Of a stretch of 50,333 nt of DNA, positions 24,833 to 34,280 are shown one piece after another. The stretch comes from Idiomarina zobellii. GTDB lineage: Bacteria > Pseudomonadota > Gammaproteobacteria > Enterobacterales > Alteromonadaceae. A program made the translations under genes and the position numbers. The stretch is from the NCBI RefSeq assembly GCF_900100855.1, contig NZ_FNCB01000017.1:1-50333 (forward strand), given 5' to 3'. Each line of letters begins with the position of its first letter. Positions within the stretch are counted from its first letter, which is position 1. Under the pieces are notes generated by a model. It searched no databases, was not told the DNA's origin, and was given only the letters and a program-made list of their open reading frames with translations.

Positions 24833-24896
24833 TTGATTATTTTTATTAATCCACCATAATTAATTTATTAATGTCTTTATCAATTATATTTGGTGG
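24833..24896 (+). promoter_or_regulatory. hipBA-3 promoter and operator
   Basis: TTGATT (24833-24838) and CATAAT (24855-24860) are 16 bases apart. CCACCA (24851-24856) and TGGTGG (24891-24896) form an inverted repeat, with TTAA outside and AATT-type sequence inside each arm. The left arm overlaps the -10; the right arm ends four bases before the GTG start. Confidence 0.5.
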
Positions 24897-24900
24897 TTAA

Positions 24901-25191
24901 GTGCTTGTCGCTGAAGAGTTCTTATCAACGCTGGGGAAGCTCATAAAGCACCAGCGATCGCTGTCTATGGATCAAGCCGAGTTCGCCAAACGCTTAGGGT
25001 GCGGCGTCAATACGGTTTATCGTATGGAAAAAGGGCAGCCTGTAAATTCTCTGACACTATTGTCCGCGTTAGAGTTACTCGGGTTACTTGAGCATTTCAC
25101 CAAAGTGCTTGACGACCAGTACGCGCGCGTCGCGAACGGGCCACAACGCAAACGTCGTAAGCTGGACGAGGACTTTTCAAATGACTTCTAA
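24901..25191 (+). CDS. HipB-like XRE-family antitoxin (module 3)
   Basis: A 96-residue protein with a GTG start, reading (M)LVAEEFLSTLGKLIKHQR. The XRE domain (about 10-65) has LSMDQAEFAKRLGCGVNTVYRMEKGQPV, and the C-terminus is basic then acidic (QRKRRKLDEDFSNDF). It overlaps the toxin gene by 11 bases. It is presumed to repress through the CCACCA/TGGTGG repeat just upstream and to hold the HipA partner inactive. Confidence 0.85.
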   Translation: MLVAEEFLSTLGKLIKHQRSLSMDQAEFAKRLGCGVNTVYRMEKGQPVNSLTLLSALELLGLLEHFTKVLDDQYARVANGPQRKRRKLDEDFSNDF

Positions 25192-26341
25192 AGCGTATGT
25201 GTTTATTGAAGGCTTAGAGAGCGAGCCGGTTGTTTGCGGCATGCTGCAATATGATGCCGTCAATTCACTGGGGCGCTTTCGTTATGGCCAATCGTATTTA
25301 GCGCGCGATAATGCATTTGCATTGGATCCTATCCATTTACCCCTCTCAGAAGAGATATTTGAAACCCGCGCTAATAAGGGTCTATTTGGGGTTTTGATGG
25401 ACGCCGGTGCTGATGCCTGGGGACGGAAACTGATTAACCAACTGAGAAAAACGAAACCTGAGAATGAGTTGGAATACTTAATTGCCGGTGCCTCAATGGG
25501 CGTGGGGGCTGTTAGTTTCAGTCTTTCACAGTCAAAAGCCAAAGCAAAAGTCTCTCGAAATACCTTAGATGACTTGCAGCTGCTTATTTCCGGAAAAAAA
25601 GCCATTTTGAGCGCTGAAAAAGTGTCTGTTGAAGTCAAAAAGGCCTTTCAGTATGGCGAGTCGATGGGTGGAGCAAGGCCGAAAACGTTGTTACAGCATG
25701 AAAATCAGCTTTTTCTAATAAAATTTAACCGCTCTGATGACCTTTATAATGTCGCCCGCGTTGAGGCCGCCACCATGGCTATGCTGAGTGAACTCGATGG
25801 CGTACGTGTTGCTAAAACAACGCTTGTTGAAGGTGATGAAGATGTGTTGATGAGCCGGCGCTTTGACCGACACGGTGTCGATATAACACATCACTTTATG
25901 AGTGCAAATTCGTTGCTGTCGGACGGGAGTGTCAGTGAAGCCATGCTTAAAAGCAGTTATTCGTACGGTGCACTGGCCGAGTATTTGCGTAAGTACAGTG
26001 AGTCGCCTGATGATGCGCCCGAGCTGTTTAAACGTATGGTATTTAACGTGCTCATAGGTAATACAGACGACCATGGTCGTAATCATGCGTTGCTGTGGGA
26101 TTTAAAAAGCGGAGGTTGGCGCCTGTCTCCGGCTTACGATGTATTACCTATTAATAATAGCCAACAACACGCATTGGGTATTGGTGATGAAGGCAGAAAA
26201 GGGAGTTTGGCGAATCTGCTATCGCAAAGTCGACGGTTTGCGGTATCGCCGGCAAAAGCGCAAAAAATTGTCCAATCTACTCAAGAGCTGGTGAGTGGCC
26301 TCGTTATTTTGCATCTCAAGGCGTCGGTGAGGCTGATATAG
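25181..26341 (+). CDS. HipA-family kinase toxin (module 3), frameshifted at the 3' end
   Basis: The ATG at 25181 gives MTSKAYVFIEGLESEPVVCG; an earlier in-frame ATG lies inside hipB. Visible motifs are LMDAGADAWGRKLI, the glycine-rich MGGARPK, the ATP-site lysine in FLIKFNRS, MSRRFDRHG, catalytic GNTDDHGRNHALL (Asp296) and SPAYDVLP (Asp320). The present frame ends LVSGLVILHLKASVRLI at 26341, unlike any HipA. In another frame from about 26294 the sequence reads EWPRYFASQGVGEADIESLK and stops at 26391, a proper HipA tail. One lost base near 26290-26297 explains this. The kinase core is untouched, so activity is uncertain rather than excluded; a sequencing error is also possible. Confidence 0.8.
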   Translation: MTSKAYVFIEGLESEPVVCGMLQYDAVNSLGRFRYGQSYLARDNAFALDPIHLPLSEEIFETRANKGLFGVLMDAGADAWGRKLINQLRKTKPENELEYLIAGASMGVGAVSFSLSQSKAKAKVSRNTLDDLQLLISGKKAILSAEKVSVEVKKAFQYGESMGGARPKTLLQHENQLFLIKFNRSDDLYNVARVEAATMAMLSELDGVRVAKTTLVEGDEDVLMSRRFDRHGVDITHHFMSANSLLSDGSVSEAMLKSSYSYGALAEYLRKYSESPDDAPELFKRMVFNVLIGNTDDHGRNHALLWDLKSGGWRLSPAYDVLPINNSQQHALGIGDEGRKGSLANLLSQSRRFAVSPAKAQKIVQSTQELVSGLVILHLKASVRLI

Positions 26342-26391
26342 AAAGCTTAAAAGCGATTATCCCGACTTCTGAACAACTGAAGGCTCCATAA

Positions 26392-28086
26392 ATGAATATC
26401 ACTTCAGAAACACTGGCACGTAGTATTCTCGATGGCTTTCATACCCATTACCGGCGTTTTCAGGCGCTGACGCAGGGGGCGCGGGAGCGCTTTTTGAAGC
26501 GGGACTGGACGGCAGTGGTATCGGCGGCAGCTGAGCGCATTCATTATTATGATCATCAGGTGGCGCTTACGGCCAAAAAGGTAGAACGTCGTGTCGATAA
26601 AGAGCTCGACGAAGCTTTGTGGCAGGCAACGCGGCAACGGTATCAGCAGCTATTGCAGTTTCACCCGCAGGCGGAGCTTGCTGAAACCTTTTACAACTCG
26701 GTGTTTTGCCGGGTGTTCGACCGTGCTTATTTTCACAATGACTATATTTTTGTGGAGACGGTTTTGGCGAACCACATTCCGGTGCCGGTGGAGAACGAGT
26801 GCCACTCATACTTTCCTGTGGTTGATGGCTTAGAAAAAACACTGACTCGCGTGTTTGACGACATAGGCCTGGGCGGTGAGTTTGAGAATTTTGAAAACGA
26901 TATAGAGCAGCTGCGGGATAAGTTCTTCGAGCGCGCGACCGAGACCGACATTGAAGCCCACAATTTACGCATTGATGTCTTAAAAGCGCCGTTTTACCGC
27001 AATAAAGCGGCGTACATTGTCGGACGGGTGGTGACGGAAAATAACCACTATCCTTTTATTGTCCCTGTACTGATTAACTCTCAGGGCAAACTTTATGTGG
27101 ACGCTTTTATTACGCGCTCGGACAGAATGGCGACCATTTTTGGTTTTGCCCGCTCCTATTTTATGGTGGAAACCGAGTCGCCGTCGGCGCTGGTCCGTTT
27201 TTTAAAAGACTTAATGCCGCACAAAACCCTGGCAGAACTGTACTCGTCGGTGGGCTTTCATAAGCAGGGAAAAACCGAGTTTTATCGGGAGTTTTTGCAT
27301 CATTTACGCCGCACCGATGACCAGTTAGTCGCCGCCCCCGGTGTTAAAGGTATGGTCATGACGGTGTTTACGCTGCCGTCTTTTCCGTATGTGTTTAAGA
27401 TCATTAATGACCGCTTAGGCAATACCAAAGAGTTTGGCCGACAGACGGTGATTGACCGTTACCGTATGGTTAAACGACACGACCGCGTTGGGCGTATGGC
27501 AGATACCCTCGAGTTTGTCGATGTCGCCTTGCCGCTGGAACGAATTTCAGCGGACTTACTGGAAGAGTTTAAGCAACGCATTGCTAACTCCATTTCAATT
27601 GAAGGCGATACGTTAGTCATCCATCAGTTATTTGTTGAACGCCGTATGACTCCGCTGAACCTGTATTTAGAATACGCCAATGACGCTGAAATTGATGCGG
27701 CAATGGACGAATACGGCTGGGCGTTAAAAGATATGATGGCAGCCAATATTTTTCCCGGCGACATGCTGCTGAAAAACTTCGGTGTGACCCGACATAAGCG
27801 CGTGGTCTTTTACGACTATGACGAAGTTCGATACTTAACGGATATGAGCTTTCGTAAGCTGCCCCAGAACGACTGGGAAGTGTCTATGGCGCCTGACGAT
27901 GTGTTTCCTGAGCAGCTGGCGCAGTTTGCGGTACCGCAGGCCAAATACCGCGACCCATTACTGAAGCGTCACCCGGAGCTGGTTGATCCGACTTACTGGC
28001 GGCGCATACAAAAACACATCCGCGAGGGTGTTCTGACGGATGTGTTTCCTTATGAAGCCGAGCTGCGTTTTACGCGGAGGTTTTAA
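26392..28086 (+). CDS. aceK: isocitrate dehydrogenase kinase/phosphatase
   Basis: AceK phosphorylates and dephosphorylates isocitrate dehydrogenase, switching carbon between the TCA cycle and the glyoxylate bypass. It has 564 residues, near the normal 570-580. The regulatory N-half is followed by the kinase part with the nucleotide loop [33 protein letters not shown], and the metal-site segments [16 protein letters not shown]. The start directly abuts the original hipA-3 stop codon, and the gene overlaps the convergent aceA by 17 bases. In E. coli aceK is the third gene of aceBAK; here it is on the opposite strand and may rely on a promoter within or before hipBA-3. Confidence 0.95.
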   Translation: MNITSETLARSILDGFHTHYRRFQALTQGARERFLKRDWTAVVSAAAERIHYYDHQVALTAKKVERRVDKELDEALWQATRQRYQQLLQFHPQAELAETFYNSVFCRVFDRAYFHNDYIFVETVLANHIPVPVENECHSYFPVVDGLEKTLTRVFDDIGLGGEFENFENDIEQLRDKFFERATETDIEAHNLRIDVLKAPFYRNKAAYIVGRVVTENNHYPFIVPVLINSQGKLYVDAFITRSDRMATIFGFARSYFMVETESPSALVRFLKDLMPHKTLAELYSSVGFHKQGKTEFYREFLHHLRRTDDQLVAAPGVKGMVMTVFTLPSFPYVFKIINDRLGNTKEFGRQTVIDRYRMVKRHDRVGRMADTLEFVDVALPLERISADLLEEFKQRIANSISIEGDTLVIHQLFVERRMTPLNLYLEYANDAEIDAAMDEYGWALKDMMAANIFPGDMLLKNFGVTRHKRVVFYDYDEVRYLTDMSFRKLPQNDWEVSMAPDDVFPEQLAQFAVPQAKYRDPLLKRHPELVDPTYWRRIQKHIREGVLTDVFPYEAELRFTRRF

Positions 28087-29407
28087 ACTGCTCTTCTTCG
28101 GTTGAGCCGGTCAGTGCGGTGACGGATGACACGCCGCCCTGAATCACATTGGTAAGCTCGTCAAAGTATCCAGTGCCTACTTCCTGTTGGTGGGCCACGA
28201 AGGTGTAGCCTTTGTCTGCCGCTTCAAACTCCTGTTGCTGCAGTTTTACGTAGGCTGACATGTCGTTGCGTGCGTAGTCGTGCGCCAGTTCGAACATGTG
28301 GTACCACATATTGTGCACGCCCGCTAAGGTAATGAACTGGAATTTGTAACCCATCGCAGCTAATTCGCGCTGGAATTTGGCAATGGTGGCGTCGTCCAGA
28401 TTACGTTTCCAGTTAAACGACGGCGAGCAGTTATAGGCTAATAGCTTACCTGGGTATTTCGCGTGAATGGCCTCGGCAAACTGACGCGCTTCGTCTAAGT
28501 CAGGCTTCGCCGTTTCACACCAGATTAAATCAGCAAATGGCGCATAGGCTAAGCCGCGTGAAATGGCCTGTTCAATACCCGGTTTAACGCGATAGAAGCC
28601 TTCTGCTGTGCGGTCACCGGTAATGAACGGTTTGTCGTTCGGGTCAAAGTCGGAAGTCAGCAAGTCGGCGGCGTTAGCATCAGTACGTGCAACAATGAGC
28701 GTTGGCGTACCAGCAACGTCAGCGGCTAAACGTGCGGCGGACAGTTTCTGTACGGCTTCTTGCGTAGGCACCAGTACCTTACCACCCATGTGACCACATT
28801 TTTTAACGGACGCTAACTGATCTTCAAAGTGAACCCCGGCGGCACCGGCTTTTATCATGTTTTTCATCAGTTCATAGGCGTTAAGTACGCCGCCAAAACC
28901 GGCTTCGGCGTCAGCGACAATGGGCGCAAAGTAGTCGACATAGTTGTCGTCTTCCGGTGTTACGCCTTTTGACCACTGAATTTGGTCAGCGCGGGCGAAC
29001 GAGTTATTAATGCGCTCAACCACGGTGGGCACTGAATCGACCGGATACAGCGACTGGTCCGGGTACATGCTGCACGCAGAGTTATTGTCTGCAGCAACCT
29101 GCCAGCCTGACAAGTAGATGGCTTGTAAACCGGCTTTCACTTGCTGCACAGCCTGACCGCCGGTTAATGCGCCCAGTGCGTTGACATAGTCTTTGCCGAA
29201 CTTTTCCTGAGCTTTGCCGTGAATTAACTGCCACAGTTTGTTCGCCCCGTTTTTGGCGTAGGTATACTCCGGTTGCACGGTGCCGCGTAAGCGAACAACG
29301 TCTTCGGCACTGTAAGGGCGCTCAATACCGTCCCAGCGTGAGTCTTTGTCCCACTGCTCTTGTAACTCTTTAACTTGCTGAGCGAATGATAAGTTTGTGG
29401 TTGTCAT
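28070..29407 (-). CDS. aceA: isocitrate lyase
   Basis: AceA splits isocitrate into succinate and glyoxylate, allowing growth on acetate or fatty acids. It has 445 residues. The catalytic loop [10 protein letters not shown] is present, as are [13 protein letters not shown]-type metal-binding residues (here [11 protein letters not shown]), WCETAKPD and YNCSPSFNW. It is 43 bases downstream of aceB and presumably cotranscribed. No sign of alteration. Confidence 0.96.
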   Translation of the reverse strand: MTTTNLSFAQQVKELQEQWDKDSRWDGIERPYSAEDVVRLRGTVQPEYTYAKNGANKLWQLIHGKAQEKFGKDYVNALGALTGGQAVQQVKAGLQAIYLSGWQVAADNNSACSMYPDQSLYPVDSVPTVVERINNSFARADQIQWSKGVTPEDDNYVDYFAPIVADAEAGFGGVLNAYELMKNMIKAGAAGVHFEDQLASVKKCGHMGGKVLVPTQEAVQKLSAARLAADVAGTPTLIVARTDANAADLLTSDFDPNDKPFITGDRTAEGFYRVKPGIEQAISRGLAYAPFADLIWCETAKPDLDEARQFAEAIHAKYPGKLLAYNCSPSFNWKRNLDDATIAKFQRELAAMGYKFQFITLAGVHNMWYHMFELAHDYARNDMSAYVKLQQQEFEAADKGYTFVAHQQEVGTGYFDELTNVIQGGVSSVTALTGSTEEEQFKTSA

Positions 29408-29450
29408 GATCGTATTCCTTGTTGTTCTTTAATAATGTTGTGAATTGAAA

Positions 29451-31034
29451 TTAGTTGAGTTGCTCGTAGCCGGGCAGGGTCAAAAAGTCGACCAGCTCGT
29501 CGGCGGTGGTGATGTTTTCAAGCAGTGTCAACGCCTGTTCAAACGGCTCGTTACTCCAGCGCTCGCTACCCACTTCTTTTTTTACGACGTCGGCTTCTTC
29601 CTGCAGAAGTTGCGTGAATAAGGCTTTGGTGACCGGCGTGCCGTCCGAGAGCTTTTTGCCATGACGGATCCATTGCCAGATAGAGGTGCGGGAAATTTCT
29701 GCGGTGGCAGCGTCTTCCATCAGACCATAAATTGGTACGCAGCCTTTGCCGTTTAACCAGGCTGCAATGTATTGTAGAGACACGCGAATGTTGGTGCGCA
29801 TGCCGGTTTCGGTGCGCTCGCCGTCACATGGCTGAAGTAATAACGCTTGGTCAATATCATTGTCGTCTTCGCGCAGTACATGCAGCTGATTGTCACCTTT
29901 AATACCATCAACAAAGATCTTGCGAACGGTATCGGCAAGACCGGGATGGGCTATCCAGGTGCCGTCGTGCCCGTTGTCTCGCTCCAGCGTCTTATCGGCG
30001 TGGACTTTAGCGAGGATTTTTTCGTTCTCAGCTGGATCTTTGCTGGGAATAAAAGCCGCCATGCCGCCCATCGCCAATGCGCCCCGTTGATGGCAGGTTT
30101 TGACCAATAAGCGCGAATAAGCGTTTAAGAACGGTTTGTCCATGCTGACGACCTGACGGTCAGGTAAGACACGATCGGCGTGCGCTTTCAGGGTTTTGAT
30201 GTAGCTGAAAATGTAGTCCCAGCGACCACAGTTCAGTGCGGCAATGTGGTCTTTTAAGGCGTGCAGAATCTCGTGCATCTGAAATACCGCTGGCAGCGTT
30301 TCAATAAGCACGGTGGCTCGAATGGTGCTGGTCTTTAAGTTAAATTTTTTCTCGGTGAAGTGGAAAACGTCGGCCCACCATTTCGCTTCATCGCTGTGCT
30401 CGAGTTTCGGCAGGTAGTAATACACGCCAGAGCCCTGCTGCAGGCGTTGCTGGTAGTTCAGTAAAAAGTACAAAGCAAAATCCATCAAGGCGCCGGGAAT
30501 CGCCTGACCATTGCGCTGTACGTGTTTCTCCGGTAGGTGCAACCCACGAACCCGGGCAATAAGCAGCGCCGGGTTCTCGCCGACTTTGTAATGTTTACCG
30601 CTGTTAGGATCGGTGTAGGTCATGCCGCCAATATTAGCGTCGCGCAAGTTAATTTGGCCGTTCACCATGCCGTCCCAGGTGGGCGACTGTGAGTCTTCAA
30701 AGTCGGCCATGTAGCAGTCGACGTTTGCGTTTAGTGCATTAATGACCATTTTGCGGTCGACGGGGCCAGTAATTTCCAGGCGACGTTTTTTTAAGTCTTT
30801 TGGCAGTTCGGCAATTTTCCAATGGCCTTCGCGAATGCCCTGGGTGTTGGGATCAAAGTCGGGAAGGGCACCGCTGTCGTAATAAGCCTGACGTTGCTGG
30901 CGATTTTCCAGTAGCTCGTTTAAACGAGGCTGAAACGTATCCACCAGCTCGGCAAGAAACTCTTGATGCTCATCGCTGAATAACGTTTTCGCATTGTTAT
31001 CAAGCGGCTGACTGAATTGAAATAGATTGTTCAT
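29451..31034 (-). CDS. aceB: malate synthase A
   Basis: AceB condenses glyoxylate with acetyl-CoA to malate. The 527-residue length suits the A isoform (about 530). Characteristic stretches are DFEDSQSPTW, TIRATVLIETLPAVFQM with the catalytic Arg and Glu, LNCGRWDYIFSYIK, GGMAAFIPSK, and the C-terminal AEISRTSIWQWIRHG. It is the first gene of aceBA. An inverted repeat (31039-31072) lies immediately before the start codon and may be an operator. Confidence 0.96.
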   Translation of the reverse strand: MNNLFQFSQPLDNNAKTLFSDEHQEFLAELVDTFQPRLNELLENRQQRQAYYDSGALPDFDPNTQGIREGHWKIAELPKDLKKRRLEITGPVDRKMVINALNANVDCYMADFEDSQSPTWDGMVNGQINLRDANIGGMTYTDPNSGKHYKVGENPALLIARVRGLHLPEKHVQRNGQAIPGALMDFALYFLLNYQQRLQQGSGVYYYLPKLEHSDEAKWWADVFHFTEKKFNLKTSTIRATVLIETLPAVFQMHEILHALKDHIAALNCGRWDYIFSYIKTLKAHADRVLPDRQVVSMDKPFLNAYSRLLVKTCHQRGALAMGGMAAFIPSKDPAENEKILAKVHADKTLERDNGHDGTWIAHPGLADTVRKIFVDGIKGDNQLHVLREDDNDIDQALLLQPCDGERTETGMRTNIRVSLQYIAAWLNGKGCVPIYGLMEDAATAEISRTSIWQWIRHGKKLSDGTPVTKALFTQLLQEEADVVKKEVGSERWSNEPFEQALTLLENITTADELVDFLTLPGYEQLN

Positions 31035-31038
31035 TTTT

Positions 31039-31072
31039 GAATCCGTTGTTACTGGTTTGTTAACACGGATTC
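31039..31072. promoter_or_regulatory. inverted repeat at the aceB start, possible operator
   Basis: GAATCCGT (31039-31046) and ACGGATTC (31065-31072) pair perfectly over eight bases with an 18-base spacer. The nearer arm is only four bases from the aceB ATG, covering the region of the ribosome site, so a DNA-bound repressor or an RNA fold could act here. The regulator is unknown. Confidence 0.4.
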
Positions 31073-31193
31073 AGAATAGGCGCTGGTCGCACCATTAGTC
31101 TAATTTATGCAGTAAATTAACGGTATTCACGTAAGTTATTTTAATGTTGAAGGTAGCTGTGTCTAAAATTCGAGCGGGGCTAGTCTGACTAAT

Positions 31194-31225
31194 CTTTTAA
31201 ATACTATTTTAATAGTATTTAAAAG
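31194..31225. repeat. perfect AT-rich inverted repeat
   Basis: CTTTTAAATACTATT (31194-31208) and AATAGTATTTAAAAG (31211-31225) form a perfect 15-bp stem with a TT loop, about 160 bases upstream of aceB and 95 bases beyond the chemoreceptor stop. It is too AT-rich for a typical terminator; a protein-binding site is more likely. Confidence 0.6.
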
Positions 31226-31277
31226 GGTATGGAGCGGCTGTAGATAGATAATTCTATTTAAATAGACTTTTAGATGA

Positions 31278-31309
31278 GTGTAAGAGAAGGCATTGGCCCT
31301 CTCTTACAC
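31278..31309 (-). terminator. hairpin after the chemoreceptor gene
   Basis: GTGTAAGAGA (31278-31287) and TCTCTTACAC (31300-31309) form a 10-bp stem, 10 bases beyond the stop of the minus-strand gene. The T-run typical of intrinsic terminators is absent on both strands. Confidence 0.5.
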
Positions 31310-31319
31310 ACTACGGAGT

Positions 31320-32945
31320 TTAGATTCTAAAGCGTTTGACTAATTCGCTCAGACTAACAGCCAAGCGTGACAGCTCGTCACTAGACGCGTTGGTCTGTTC
31401 GGCACCGGACGCGGTTGAGTTAGACAGGTCGCGAATGCTGACCAGGTTCTTATCAACGTCACGAGCCACATTGGCTTGCTCTTCAGCGGCGCTGGCAATG
31501 GAGGTGTTATGGTTGTTGATTTCGCTGACAGCGGTTGCAATAAGTTGCAATGCTTCGCCCGCTTCACGAGCCACATCGAGTGTGCGAGTCGCTCGTTCCA
31601 TGCTTTTCTCCATGGTTGATACAGAGCGGTCGCTGGATTCGTTAATGGCCTTAACCATGTCCTCAATTTCAACGGTCGACTGCTGAGTCTTGTGAGCCAA
31701 AGAGCGTACTTCGTCGGCAACCACCGCAAAGCCTCGACCCGATTCACCAGCGCGTGCGGCTTCAATGGCTGCGTTCAGTGCCAGTAAGTTGGTTTGTTCG
31801 GCAATACCACGAATAACTTCCAATACCTTGGTAATGCTGGTAACTTTTTCTGCAAGTTCAGTTACGTTACTCGACGAGTCACCAATTTCTTGTGACAACT
31901 CTTCGATGGCTCTGACGGTTTGGCGAACTCTGTCGTCACCTTGTTGTGCTTGACGGTTGGCTTCTTCAGACGCTTCCGATGCATTTTGTGCATCCTGAGC
32001 CACGGTTTCGACAGCGGTAGTCAACTCGTTAACGGCAGTCGCTGCCTGTTCGAGTTCTTCGGTTTGCTGCTGAATAGTGCGGGTCGAATCTTGTGTTACC
32101 GAGCTTAACTCTTCAGAGGTTGACGCCAGCTGTTCGGAAGACTCAGAAATAGTACTGATGGATTCGCGCAGCTCGTCACGAGTTTTAATCAATTGTCTCA
32201 GTAATTGAGCCGGTTCATCGTTGCCGACAACGTCTATGGTTTGAGTTAAGTCGCGAGAGGCGATGACTTTAGCAAAATCCACAGCGGCGGATATTGGGCT
32301 GACGACACTTTTGGTTATCATAATAGCAAAGAAAATGAGTAACGATACGACCGCAATAATCGCAATGATGACAGCGATGTTGGCGCTTTCATGAACATTG
32401 GCCGCATTATCGCTTGCATCACTGATTAACGCCATTTCGCGCTGCTGAAGCTGGTCCAATTTAGCCGATATTTCACCACTCAATGGAATTAATGAGTTTT
32501 CACGCAGTGATGCGATAACATCAGGAAGTCTTGCATTAACTAACTCTAGAAACTGCTTGTTGAGCTGCCAATATTTTTTATCAAGCGCTTTGTACTCGTT
32601 AAACAGTTTTCGTGCTTCAGGGTCTTCGATAAGAGAACTGTATTCTTCCTGGGCTTCTTTTAAACTGGCCGAAGCTGAATCTAATCTATCTAAGTAGCGT
32701 TGCAGACGGTTAGGGTCGTTTAAATAGGTGTAAACGTTAGCTGAGTATATGTTGACGTAAAGAAACTCGTTATTTAGTGCATTGACTTTTTCCACTGCAG
32801 GCACTTGCTTGTCGGTAATAACATGCATGCGATCGGCAATGGCGCCCATTCTATTGAGAGCAAACAGCCCAAGAACGATAACGAATACGCCGATTAGACC
32901 GAATGCCCCAATGGCTCTGGTACCTATAGAAAACTGTCGTAACAT
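31320..32945 (-). CDS. methyl-accepting chemotaxis protein
   Basis: A 541-residue chemoreceptor. The first membrane helix (about 12-30) is followed by a periplasmic four-helix-bundle sensor (about 31-190), a second helix ([21 protein letters not shown]), a HAMP domain and a long cytoplasmic coiled coil. The signalling tip reads [42 protein letters not shown], nearly invariant in the family. The C-terminus ends LVKRFRI without the NWxxF peptide that recruits CheR/CheB. The ligand is unknown. No chemotaxis or flagellar gene is adjacent. Confidence 0.93.
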   Translation of the reverse strand: MLRQFSIGTRAIGAFGLIGVFVIVLGLFALNRMGAIADRMHVITDKQVPAVEKVNALNNEFLYVNIYSANVYTYLNDPNRLQRYLDRLDSASASLKEAQEEYSSLIEDPEARKLFNEYKALDKKYWQLNKQFLELVNARLPDVIASLRENSLIPLSGEISAKLDQLQQREMALISDASDNAANVHESANIAVIIAIIAVVSLLIFFAIMITKSVVSPISAAVDFAKVIASRDLTQTIDVVGNDEPAQLLRQLIKTRDELRESISTISESSEQLASTSEELSSVTQDSTRTIQQQTEELEQAATAVNELTTAVETVAQDAQNASEASEEANRQAQQGDDRVRQTVRAIEELSQEIGDSSSNVTELAEKVTSITKVLEVIRGIAEQTNLLALNAAIEAARAGESGRGFAVVADEVRSLAHKTQQSTVEIEDMVKAINESSDRSVSTMEKSMERATRTLDVAREAGEALQLIATAVSEINNHNTSIASAAEEQANVARDVDKNLVSIRDLSNSTASGAEQTNASSDELSRLAVSLSELVKRFRI

Positions 32946-33021
32946 GTGATGATCCTTTTACTAACGTTTAAACGACCTGGCATTAATCTAAATCAATGAT
33001 GCTGCTTGTTTGTATCGGCAG

Positions 33022-34188
33022 CTAGTCGGAAAAACAATAGCTTTTTAATAACTTTTTTAGTTTTTCTTGAGTCGGTTCAATAGTTTCGGTCAATAAATAC
33101 TCGTCGGGCTGATGCGCTTGTTTTATTGAACCGGGGCCCATAACTAAGGTTTCGCAACCTAACTCTTGCAGAAAAGGTGCTTCGGTGCAGTAGTTTACGG
33201 CCTGCGCTTGTGACTGCGAGACTTTTTCGGCGAGTTGTACCAAGGCTGTGTCAGGCGCTTGCTCAAATGCAGGAACTGGGTGGTGCAACGAGATAAGTTC
33301 GACACTGCCCGGATAGCGTTTTTGTATGCCTTTGGTTGCTTTATGCAAATGGACGTAGAGTTCATCGACAGATAATCCGGGGAGAGGGCGCACGTCTAAA
33401 TGGAGTTCACAACAGCCGCAAATACGGTTGGCGTTGTCGCCACCATGAATGTGCCCGAAGTTCATCGTTGGTTGGGGCACAGTGAAGCTTGAATTTGAAT
33501 ATTTATGCTTAAATTCTTCTTTGAGTTGCATGAGTGAAGAAATGACTTCGTTCATAAGTTCAATAGCATTAATACCCAGCGCTGGATCGGAGCTGTGACC
33601 AGAGCGGCCGGTAATGCGAATGACCTCGCTCATATGGCCTTTGTGTGCATAAACAGGGCGCATGTCGGTAGGCTCGCCTATGACACAATAATCGGGGTGA
33701 AGGTTAGCAAAGCGACTGACTTCACGTGCACCATTCATGGTGGTTTCTTCGTCGGCAGTGGCCAGTACCATAATAGGCTTGGTTTGTTGGTGGGTATCCA
33801 GTTCACTCAAAGCTTGCATAACAAAGGCAAAAAAGCCTTTCATATCAATACTGCCAAGCCCGTACCAGCGGTTATCCTGTTCGGTGAGTTTAAAAGGGTC
33901 AAAATTCCACCGGCTGGCATCGTAGGGCACTGTATCGGTGTGCCCTGATAGCAGCAACCCGCCATTTCCTGTACCACGGCGAGCCAGTAAATTGTATTTA
34001 CCCTGCTGACTTTTTAGTTCGTTAATCTCGCACTCAAACCCAAGCAAATCCAGCCACTCAGCCAATAAGTCAATAACCTTTTTATTGCTGGTGTCCCATT
34101 TCGGGTCGGTCGCACTAATAGACGGAATAGCAATCAATTGCTGGTACATCGAAAAGAAAGAAGGTAACGACTGAGCGTTCATAAACAC
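33022..34188 (-). CDS. argE: acetylornithine deacetylase
   Basis: ArgE removes the acetyl group from N-acetylornithine to give ornithine. It is a 388-residue M20-family zinc enzyme: LLSGHTDTVPYD supplies the first metal His/Asp, LATADEETTMNGA the catalytic Glu pair, and CVIGEPTDMRP another metal ligand; the dimerisation domain contains GRSGHSSDP. It is divergent from argC with 92 bases between, the same arrangement as in E. coli, and shares the ArgR-type sites there. Confidence 0.94.
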   Translation of the reverse strand: MFMNAQSLPSFFSMYQQLIAIPSISATDPKWDTSNKKVIDLLAEWLDLLGFECEINELKSQQGKYNLLARRGTGNGGLLLSGHTDTVPYDASRWNFDPFKLTEQDNRWYGLGSIDMKGFFAFVMQALSELDTHQQTKPIMVLATADEETTMNGAREVSRFANLHPDYCVIGEPTDMRPVYAHKGHMSEVIRITGRSGHSSDPALGINAIELMNEVISSLMQLKEEFKHKYSNSSFTVPQPTMNFGHIHGGDNANRICGCCELHLDVRPLPGLSVDELYVHLHKATKGIQKRYPGSVELISLHHPVPAFEQAPDTALVQLAEKVSQSQAQAVNYCTEAPFLQELGCETLVMGPGSIKQAHQPDEYLLTETIEPTQEKLKKLLKSYCFSD

Positions 34189-34206
34189 GACTCCAAGTAA
34201 AATAGT

Positions 34207-34262
34207 TATTCATTATTATTGCATAAATATTTTTATTCGTTTATTCTGCATTTTTAAGCATA
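34207..34262. promoter_or_regulatory. argE-argC intergenic control region with ARG-box-like sites
   Basis: Several overlapping AT-rich imperfect palindromes resemble the ArgR consensus (TGAAT-WWWW-ATTCA): TATTCATTATTATTGCATA (34208-34226), TGCATAAATATTTTTATTCG (34220-34239) and TGCATTTTTAAGCA (34247-34260). Sites arranged in tandem between divergent arg genes are what hexameric ArgR needs. They are visual matches only. Confidence 0.5.
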
Positions 34263-34280
34263 AACAGCAATGGTTTTTTC

